Shown: in pieces, positions 58,462 to 64,000 of the stretch
Layout: every line of letters starts with the position of its first letter
How positions within the stretch are numbered: position 1 is the first letter of the stretch
Assembly: GCA_046957575.1 (NCBI GenBank)
Contig: JBKUOG010000001.1
Location: forward strand, 186,001-250,000
Direction of reading: 5' to 3'
Length of the DNA stretch: 64,000 nucleotides
Source of the DNA: UMGS1370 sp046957575
Lineage (GTDB): Bacteria > Bacillota > Clostridia > Lachnospirales > Lachnospiraceae
Position numbers and translations under genes: made by a program
The notes under the pieces: generated by a model
Told to the model about the DNA's origin: nothing
The model's database searches: none
The model's input: the letters and a program-made list of their open reading frames with translations, nothing else

Positions 58462-60213
58462 TTATGATCCATTCATTCCGTTGGCGGATGTATAAAGCTG
58501 ATAATACATTCCTTTTTCCTGCATTAATTTGTCATGGCTGCCTTCTTCTACAATATGGTTGCCGGACAAAACTAAAATCCGATCCGCATTCCGAATCGTA
58601 GAAAGCCTGTGGGCAATGGTCAAAGTCGTCCTGCCCTCTGCCAGCTTGTCAAGCGACTGAGAGACCAAATGCTCGCTCTCATTGTCCAGCGCAGAAGTCG
58701 CCTCATCCAAAATCAAAACCGATGGGTTTTTTAAAAATACTCTGGCAATGCTGATTCTCTGTTTCTGTCCTCCTGACAGCTTCACGCCCCGCTCGCCCAC
58801 ATAGGTGTCATAGCCGTCTTTTAGCCCCATAATAAACTCATGAGCTCCCGCCAGCCTGGCAGCCTTTATCACTTCTTCTCTGGCGGCTCCCGGTTTTCCA
58901 TAGGCAATGTTTTCCGCCACTGTGCCGGAAAACAGATACACGTCCTGCTGAACTACACCAATGCTGGAGCGCAGGCTCCTCAAAGTCACCTGGCGGATAT
59001 CCTGTCCATCAATGGAAATGGTTCCGTCTGTGGTGTCGTAAAATCTGGGAATCAAATTGCAGAGCGTGGTCTTTCCTCCACCGGAAGGCCCTACTAACGC
59101 TACTTTTTCTCCCTTTCGGATGGTCAGATTAATGTTGTCCAAAACCTTATTGTGGTCATCCGGGTACTCAAAACTTACATGGTCAAAGCGGATTTCTCCT
59201 TTTACCTCATTAAGAGATTTTGCGTTTGGCTCATCAAAGATATCAATCTCTGCATCCATAATTTCCACGAACCGCTCCACTCCTGTGATTCCTCTCTGGA
59301 ACTGCTCTGCAAACTCAATGATCCGGCGGATGGTTGCCAAAAGAGTGGTGACATACAGTGTATACGCTACCAAATCTCCTGGAACAATCAGCCCCTTTAC
59401 CATGAAAATACCGCCTGCCAAAATAACCACCAGATACATAATCCCGTCAAAAACCCGGACTGTATCCTGGAAAGACGCCATATAAAAGTATGTGGATTTT
59501 TTGATATCCAAAAAATTCAGATTATCTTTTTGAAATTTCTCAATCTCCATCTCTTCATTGGCAAAGGCGCGCACCACCCGGTTGCCCAGCAGACTGTCCT
59601 CAATCCTTGCATTTAACTCGCCCACATGAACCCGCTGCTGCTTAAACGCCTTCCTCACCCGCAGATTAAAGTAAGAACAGGATACGGTCATGATCGGAAT
59701 AAAGATAAAAATAATCACTGTAAGCAGCAGATTAATCTGGGACAAAATCAGAAAGGATACTGCAATTTTTACAAATGCAATAAAAAATTCTTCCGGACAG
59801 TGGTGGGAAAATTCTGTAATATCAAATAAATCACTGGTGATCCGGGACATAATCTGTCCCACTTTCGTATTGCTGTAATAGCTGTCCGACAGTTTCTGAA
59901 GGTGGCAAAATGCATCTTTCCTCATGTCTGTCTCAATCTTTGCTCCCATAATATGGCCGGTATAAGCCATATAAAAGTAAGCCAGGGCATCAATCACTCT
60001 TAACACCAAATAGAAAAGAGCGGCTTTTCCCACCACTCCTGCTGTCAGGGAAGCCAGATCCCGCATCCCCTCATTGGTGATATAGCGCAGAATCAATGGA
60101 AATACCATCTCACACACTGTCGTTAAAGATGCGCAAAACAGATCCATTGCCAGAATGCCCACGTATTTCCGGTAATACGGAATAAAACGTTTTAAAAGTG
60201 TTGTAGTCTTCAT
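58462..60213 (-). CDS. ABC transporter, fused permease and ATPase
   Basis: 583 aa. Six N-terminal helices (about 15-310), then the ATPase: Walker A GPSGGGKTT, LSGGQKQRISIARVFL signature, Walker B VLILDEATSALD and H-loop IAHRLSTI. Half-transporter of the MsbA/LmrA type, which works as a homodimer or pairs with a partner that is not seen here. Likely exports a lipid, peptide or drug. AAGAGGAAA precedes the ATG. It overlaps no other gene; degV follows 13 nt later. Confidence 0.94.
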   Translation of the reverse strand: MKTTTLLKRFIPYYRKYVGILAMDLFCASLTTVCEMVFPLILRYITNEGMRDLASLTAGVVGKAALFYLVLRVIDALAYFYMAYTGHIMGAKIETDMRKDAFCHLQKLSDSYYSNTKVGQIMSRITSDLFDITEFSHHCPEEFFIAFVKIAVSFLILSQINLLLTVIIFIFIPIMTVSCSYFNLRVRKAFKQQRVHVGELNARIEDSLLGNRVVRAFANEEMEIEKFQKDNLNFLDIKKSTYFYMASFQDTVRVFDGIMYLVVILAGGIFMVKGLIVPGDLVAYTLYVTTLLATIRRIIEFAEQFQRGITGVERFVEIMDAEIDIFDEPNAKSLNEVKGEIRFDHVSFEYPDDHNKVLDNINLTIRKGEKVALVGPSGGGKTTLCNLIPRFYDTTDGTISIDGQDIRQVTLRSLRSSIGVVQQDVYLFSGTVAENIAYGKPGAAREEVIKAARLAGAHEFIMGLKDGYDTYVGERGVKLSGGQKQRISIARVFLKNPSVLILDEATSALDNESEHLVSQSLDKLAEGRTTLTIAHRLSTIRNADRILVLSGNHIVEEGSHDKLMQEKGMYYQLYTSANGMNGS

Positions 60214-60311
60214 ACTTTTTCCTCTTTTAATGGTCTAATTATCTATATTTTATCATATATTTGCCAAACCGAACAGTCCTAATTTTGTTCTTTCCAATCA
60301 GAAATCCCTGC

Positions 60312-60340
60312 TGGACGAAATCCCAGATCTCCTTTATAAT
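60312..60340 (+). promoter_or_regulatory. Possible promoter of the zinc-ribbon gene
   Basis: TGGACG (60312-60317), 17 nt, TATAAT (60335-60340), 53 nt before the ATG. The -35 box is weak. The rest of 60214-60393 holds nothing else visible. Confidence 0.5.
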
Positions 60341-60393
60341 ACTATCAGAGTTGAGCGCCATTACCGAATATGATTGAAAAAGGAGAATCTATT

Positions 60394-61089
60394 ATGCCCT
60401 ACTGTCCGAAATGTGATATGGAGTTTGTGAAAGAAATTACCGTCTGCAGCGACTGCGGCGGCCCTTTATATGAATCAGAAGAAGCTTACAAAACTGCAAA
60501 AAGAGAAGAAATGGCTAAACAGATGGAATCTTTTAAATCCATGATGGAAGCAGCGTCCGATGATGACTCCTCCCAGGATGAGTCGGATCCTTCTAACAGT
60601 CCGGCAGAGTTGGCTAAAAAAGCCTATGTCCATCCCGGTGTTTATGTAGATGCCACCCAGAAATACGAAGACATGAAATCCTCCGCCTCTGCTTTTTATC
60701 TGGTAGGCGGTCTCTGTGCTGCAGGAGCAGTTCTTTCCTGGTTCAACATTTTCCCCCTTCCTGTTGTGGCAAAACTGGCTCTGACCCTGCTTGCTGCCGG
60801 ATCTCTGGCCATTGCTGTAAAGGCATCTTGCTCTGCAAAAGCATTTCTTCCTGAAGTTTCAAAGGAAAAGGAAAAAACCCATTCCATCATTCAGTGGTTT
60901 ACAGATACATATACTGCTCAGGAGCTGGACAATGCCTTAGGTGAAGTAGCGTCTATGCTGTCACCTGAAGAATTAAGCTTAAAGCGCTATGAACTGATCC
61001 AGGATTACCTGATTACCCATCACGATCTTCCTGATCAGACTTATGTAGATGCGCTTTCTGAAGAGATTTACGGAAAATTATATGATTAA
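60394..61089 (+). CDS. Zinc-ribbon membrane protein, unknown
   Basis: 231 aa from ATG 60394 with AAGGAG upstream. CPKC at 4-7 and CSDC at 17-20 form a zinc ribbon. A charged acidic middle (about 40-85, Asp/Ser-rich) follows, then two helices (about 103-122 and 125-147) and a soluble helical C-terminus with TYTAQELDNALGEVASMLSPEELSLKRYELIQDYLITHHDLPDQTYVDALSEEIY. No enzymatic motif. The ribbon suggests binding to nucleic acid or a protein at the inner membrane face; I do not recognise the family. Confidence 0.75.
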   Translation: MPYCPKCDMEFVKEITVCSDCGGPLYESEEAYKTAKREEMAKQMESFKSMMEAASDDDSSQDESDPSNSPAELAKKAYVHPGVYVDATQKYEDMKSSASAFYLVGGLCAAGAVLSWFNIFPLPVVAKLALTLLAAGSLAIAVKASCSAKAFLPEVSKEKEKTHSIIQWFTDTYTAQELDNALGEVASMLSPEELSLKRYELIQDYLITHHDLPDQTYVDALSEEIYGKLYD

Positions 61090-61096
61090 GAACAGC

Positions 61097-61130
61097 GAAG
61101 CGGCCCCCTCTCTGGCCGCTTCTATTTCTT
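61097..61130 (+). terminator. Terminator after the zinc-ribbon gene
   Basis: GAAGCGGCC (61097-61105) and GGCCGCTTC (61114-61122) with a short C/T loop, then TATTTCTT. Lies between convergent genes. Confidence 0.85.
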
Positions 61131-62124
61131 ATGCTGATTCATTGGTTCGTTCTTTTATTAGTTCCAGCACTTCTTCTTTTGCCGGCATGACCCGCAGAGC
61201 GCCTTTTCTGGTGGTAATTAAAGAGGCTGCGGCATTGGCAAAAGTCAGCATTTCTTTTAACTCACCGGCGCTTAAATCATCCAGGCCATGCTCCAGTACA
61301 TAGTTTAAGATACAGGCGCAGAATGTATCTCCAGCTCCTGTTGTCTCAATGGTGTGTTCCTGAATAAAAGGCTTTGCTTCTGCAACCATTCCCGCCTCAT
61401 CTTTCCGCTGCTCTCTCTGGTAATAAGCTCTGCTTCCATCTTTTCCCATGGAAACCAAAATCAACGGAATGGAAAATTCGTTCCGAATCTTTTCTACACC
61501 CTTCGTATAGCTTTCTTCTCCAGTAAGCCACTGGATTTCATTATCCGAGATTTTCAAAATATCGCACTGGCCCAGTCCCCAGCGCACCTGGTTTCTGGCA
61601 TCTTCAAGGCTTCCCCATAAAGGGGGCCGCAGATTGGGATCAAAGCTTATCAAAGCCCCGCTCTTTTTCGCTTCTAAAACTGCCGCCATAGTAGCGGCAC
61701 GAACGCCCTCGTTTGTCATAGATAAAGTCCCAAAGTGAAAAATCTTTGTATCTTTTACCAAATTCATATCCATTTCTTCTTCCCGAAGCATCATATCCGC
61801 CCCTGGACTTCGGTAAAAAGAAAAATCCCTGTCTCCATCAGCAAAGGTGTGGACCAAAGCCAGCGTTGTGTGAACTTTATCATCATATACTAAGTTTCTG
61901 TCATCAATCTCAACTTCCCTGATGGTTTCTGCTAACATCCTGCCAAAAAAGTCATCCCCAACTTTTCCGATAAAAGCAGTCTTTTTCCCCAATTTTGCAA
62001 GCATAGCCAGCACATTGCAGGGAGCTCCTCCCGGATTGGCTTCAAACAGGCCGTTTCCCTGTTTGCTCAGACCATTCTGCGTAAAATCAATCAACAGTTC
62101 CCCTAATGCTACTACATCAAACAT
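61129..62124 (-). CDS. PfkB-family carbohydrate kinase, fructokinase-like
   Basis: 331 aa. Ribokinase fold: VALGELLIDFTQNG start, NPGGAPCNVLAMLAKLGKKTAFIGKVGDDFFG (sugar and glycine motif), the second signature TTGAGDTFCACILNYV with the catalytic Asp in GAGD. Closest by eye to fructokinases (ScrK-type), phosphorylating a ketose or nucleoside. No transporter or hydrolase for a sugar is adjacent, so the substrate is open. Ends against the zinc-ribbon gene terminator. Confidence 0.9.
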   Translation of the reverse strand: MFDVVALGELLIDFTQNGLSKQGNGLFEANPGGAPCNVLAMLAKLGKKTAFIGKVGDDFFGRMLAETIREVEIDDRNLVYDDKVHTTLALVHTFADGDRDFSFYRSPGADMMLREEEMDMNLVKDTKIFHFGTLSMTNEGVRAATMAAVLEAKKSGALISFDPNLRPPLWGSLEDARNQVRWGLGQCDILKISDNEIQWLTGEESYTKGVEKIRNEFSIPLILVSMGKDGSRAYYQREQRKDEAGMVAEAKPFIQEHTIETTGAGDTFCACILNYVLEHGLDDLSAGELKEMLTFANAAASLITTRKGALRVMPAKEEVLELIKERTNESA

Positions 62125-62219
62125 ACCTTTCCTCCTTATTTGTCATGTCTTTTGCAGGTTTCCCAAACAGGCAGCCGACGGCTCCTCTTTTGCTTCTACC
62201 TTAGCAGACCTCTTTTATA

Positions 62220-62369
62220 GTAACAGTTCAGCCATGCATCTTCTTGCCCGCCTGTGGCGGACAAGAAGCGTCTGGCGTCTGCCCTATGAGGATTCAGACA
62301 GGAAAACCCTTATGAAAACAAGTTTTCAACGCTTTTTCCTGTCTATTCTTCGCATGGCTGAACTGTTAC
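62220..62369. mobile_element. Miniature element, 150 bp, copy 4
   Basis: Same orientation as copy 1. Ends GTAACAGTTCAGCCATGC and GCATGGCTGAACTGTTAC, a perfect 18-bp inverted repeat, the best preserved of the family. Flanks CTTTTATA (62212-62219) and GTTTTATA (62370-62377) match 7 of 8. Between the PfkB gene and the M15 peptidase gene. Confidence 0.92.
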
Positions 62370-62390
62370 GTTTTATACTGTCAAATAAAA

Positions 62391-63053
62391 TCAGCCCCCT
62401 GTTGTAGAAAAATGCTGATAATCTTTGCAGGTGGTCCAGTATCCCCCCCACTGGAATCCGTATTTTTCAAAGATGGTTACACAGTCGTCTTCTGCCTCTA
62501 TTTTATAAAGAAACTCTGCTTCCCTGTCCATGTACGGCTGACTTCCTTTTGGCGAGCACAATGTAACGCCTTCCTGATTGTTCCGAACATAAGGATTGTA
62601 AAGAGGATTAATATCTACTGCAATCCCCAAACTGTGAAGAGACAGTTTTTCTTTCCCCGGCACTCTGCGAAAATTAAAGCAGCTGGAATTATTGGCTGCC
62701 ATGGAGCGCTCATCATCTGCATCAAAATCATCAATTAGCAGCATTTTCTCAATGGGATAACGTTTTTCAAATAACTCCTTGAAAATCTGCAGCAGTGTCT
62801 GACTGACGCTTTTGTCGCAGACCATTTCTCCCACTGTGGGACCGGATTTCCCCCAATGAAGGACCCGAATATAGCGCAGTGTCTCTCTTGGCACACTGCA
62901 GTCTTCTTTAAAGGATTTTCCTTTCATCCTGTCAAACAGATTGTCCCAAATCTCTGTTTCAAAAAAATACTCCTGTATCTGTCTGTCACTTTGAAGCTTT
63001 TCCAACTCTACCGTCATTCCTGCCCGGTAATCCTTTAATAATTGTTCACTCAT
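62391..63053 (-). CDS. M15-family peptidase, VanY-like
   Basis: 220 aa from ATG 63051-63053. Zinc peptidase signatures of the M15 (D-Ala-D-Ala carboxypeptidase/L-Ala-D-Glu endopeptidase) family: LHSLGIAVDINPLYNP (first His and Asp ligands) and FEKYGFQWGGYWTTCKDYQHF with the last His. The N-terminal 90 residues are not recognised. No signal peptide is apparent, so it may act on peptidoglycan fragments inside the cell or be exported differently. The MBOAT gene lies upstream on the same strand. Confidence 0.85.
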   Translation of the reverse strand: MSEQLLKDYRAGMTVELEKLQSDRQIQEYFFETEIWDNLFDRMKGKSFKEDCSVPRETLRYIRVLHWGKSGPTVGEMVCDKSVSQTLLQIFKELFEKRYPIEKMLLIDDFDADDERSMAANNSSCFNFRRVPGKEKLSLHSLGIAVDINPLYNPYVRNNQEGVTLCSPKGSQPYMDREAEFLYKIEAEDDCVTIFEKYGFQWGGYWTTCKDYQHFSTTGG

Positions 63054-63137
63054 TTTCTCTTTCCATCCTGTTATAAAATCTGATGATGCCAAGGTCTCAA
63101 GGTCAAAAATTCAATGGAAGCTTAATAGTTCTCCTCT

Positions 63138-64000
63138 TTAAAACTGGGAATAAATAAATGCAGAAGCGTCATAGCCTTTTCCATACCATCCGAAAATAAG
63201 CGTTGCAAAGACCAGCCCAAAGATAGCGGCTGTTTTCTGCTCACTGCTCCATGTCTTTTTTCTTCCATGTTCTTTTTGATAAGAAACCAGCCATAAAAGA
63301 GCCATGGACACTGCTAAAACGGCCCAGTCAGCCCATAAAAGTCCCAGACTTGATATCCCTTCTTCTGAAAACAGCCCCAGATTTGGCGATGCCATATTTG
63401 TAAAAATACCCCAGGCCATGGAAAGGGACTCAGAGCGGAACAAAACAAATCCGACTGCTGCCAAAATAAAAGTTCTCACTCTCTGCATTCCTGCCCACAG
63501 GGGATGATTTTCCCGGATTCCTGTTTTTTTATAAAACTGCTTTACCGCAGGTTCCGCCAGCAAAGCCATAATCATTAAAACTGCATGGTACAGGCCAGAT
63601 CCGATGATAAATGTCCACTTTCCGCCATGCCACAGTCCTAAAAGGAACCAGACAATCAAAAGACTTACAATGGCCGGAACCTTTTTTCCCTGCTTTTTTC
63701 CAAAGGTTTTTCGTCCCCATTTTCCCATCTTCTGAAAAGGAACTGTCTTTTGCAGCGGATACATGACAAAATCCTTAAACCATCCGCCAAGGGTAATGTG
63801 CCACCGCCTCCAAAATTCTGCTACTGTTCTGGAATAAAAGGGCTGACAAAAGTTTTCCTCTAATGTTACTCCAAACATTTCGGAAACTCCCAAAGCAATG
63901 TCAATGGCTCCGGCAAAATCTGTATATAGCTGAAAGGCAAAACAGACTGCCGCAAATACAAGAAAACTTCCGGTATAAGTTTCATAATCCCCGTAAATCG
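63138..64000 (-). CDS. MBOAT O-acyltransferase, 5'-partial (AlgI/DltB-like)
   Basis: The frame runs open through the window edge, with FQLYTDFAGAIDIALGVSEMFG on the right, so at least 287 codons are present and the start lies beyond 64000. MBOAT core: FWRRWHITLGGWFKDFVMYPL with the conserved histidine neighbourhood, then WFLLGLWHGGKWTFIIGSGLYHAVLM with the catalytic His in LWHG. Multi-pass membrane enzyme that transfers acetyl or alanyl groups to exported polysaccharides or teichoic acids. A secreted partner (AlgJ/AlgX- or DHHW-type) usually follows, but the M15 gene is there instead. Confidence 0.9.
   Translation of the reverse strand, partial: IYGDYETYTGSFLVFAAVCFAFQLYTDFAGAIDIALGVSEMFGVTLEENFCQPFYSRTVAEFWRRWHITLGGWFKDFVMYPLQKTVPFQKMGKWGRKTFGKKQGKKVPAIVSLLIVWFLLGLWHGGKWTFIIGSGLYHAVLMIMALLAEPAVKQFYKKTGIRENHPLWAGMQRVRTFILAAVGFVLFRSESLSMAWGIFTNMASPNLGLFSEEGISSLGLLWADWAVLAVSMALLWLVSYQKEHGRKKTWSSEQKTAAIFGLVFATLIFGWYGKGYDASAFIYSQF

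Noticed and set aside
1..64000. tRNA, rRNA or riboswitch genes
   Set aside because: Scanning by eye for cloverleaf, TPsiC-like and common riboswitch core sequences found none I could support.

Overview
The window looks like chromosomal DNA of a gut-type, spore-forming Firmicute of the Lachnospiraceae/Clostridia type. The evidence is gpr and spoIIP, a CIRCE-controlled hrcA-grpE-dnaK-dnaJ operon, single-chain glycyl-tRNA synthetase, RNase J, strong GGAGG ribosome binding sites, and a gene order matching the Bacillus/Clostridium dnaK region. A run of 100 N at 29742-29841 shows it is a draft scaffold. I saw no tRNA, rRNA or CRISPR array. All family names come from reading the sequence; no database search was run.

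Layout. (1) 1-2850: end of a mobile element with a serine recombinase, a cluster of short inverted repeats beside it, a tiny membrane peptide, a secreted or anchored protein, two small unknown proteins and a Mor-like activator. It abuts a GPH sugar symporter that has lost its 5' half, followed by an amidohydrolase and a creatininase-family gene (2849-5232). (2) 5300-5912: non-coding, with a possible decayed transposase. (3) 5913-10123: three consecutive MATE exporters. (4) 10313-18000: glyS, lipoprotein, recO, era, an M16 peptidase and a YdcF-like protein. (5) 18224-24985: U32 (TrhP-like), TrmR-like, a short MltG-like protein, rnj, DUF1292, ruvX, ireB and mtaB, close to the B. subtilis yrzL-yrrK-yrzB-yrrLMNO order. 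(6) 25120-29510: a His-less HPr-like protein, thiI with its cysteine desulfurase, rsmE and prmA. (7) 29611-29896: a 78-bp tandem array broken by the gap; then marR/citrate synthase (divergent), ogt, a transglutaminase-like protein and the heat-shock operon. (8) 39296-41168: two paralogous secreted 3D-domain proteins. (9) 41256-47926: PPOX, hemW, lepA, spoIIP, gpr and divergent rpsT. (10) 48044-51680: an RsiV-like/ECF sigma pair and a TetR-controlled MATE exporter. (11) 51756-60213: comEC, holA, a GerMN lipoprotein, an orphan histidine kinase, DegV and an ABC half-transporter. (12) 60394-64000: a zinc-ribbon membrane protein, a PfkB kinase, an M15 peptidase and a 5'-partial MBOAT acyltransferase.

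The most interesting structure is a family of miniature transposable elements. Three copies are exactly 150 bp, one is 169 bp and a diverged copy is 112 bp; there is also one lone terminus. Their ends read GTAAYA.TTCAGCC and the full copies are flanked by 7-8 bp direct repeats, which fits mobilisation by an IS66-type transposase not present here. The 150-bp form folds as a closing terminal stem plus two internal hairpins. One copy supplies the last codons and stop of recO, and another supplies the stop codon of a MATE gene. The first 30 bp of the 78-bp tandem unit resemble one of the internal hairpins.

Functional themes are tRNA wobble and position-37 modification (trmR, trhP, thiI plus desulfurase, mtaB), RNA and ribosome maintenance (rnj, era, rsmE, prmA, lepA, rpsT), DNA repair and competence (recO, ruvX, ogt, comEC, holA), heat shock, sporulation/cell envelope, and export (four MATE, one ABC).
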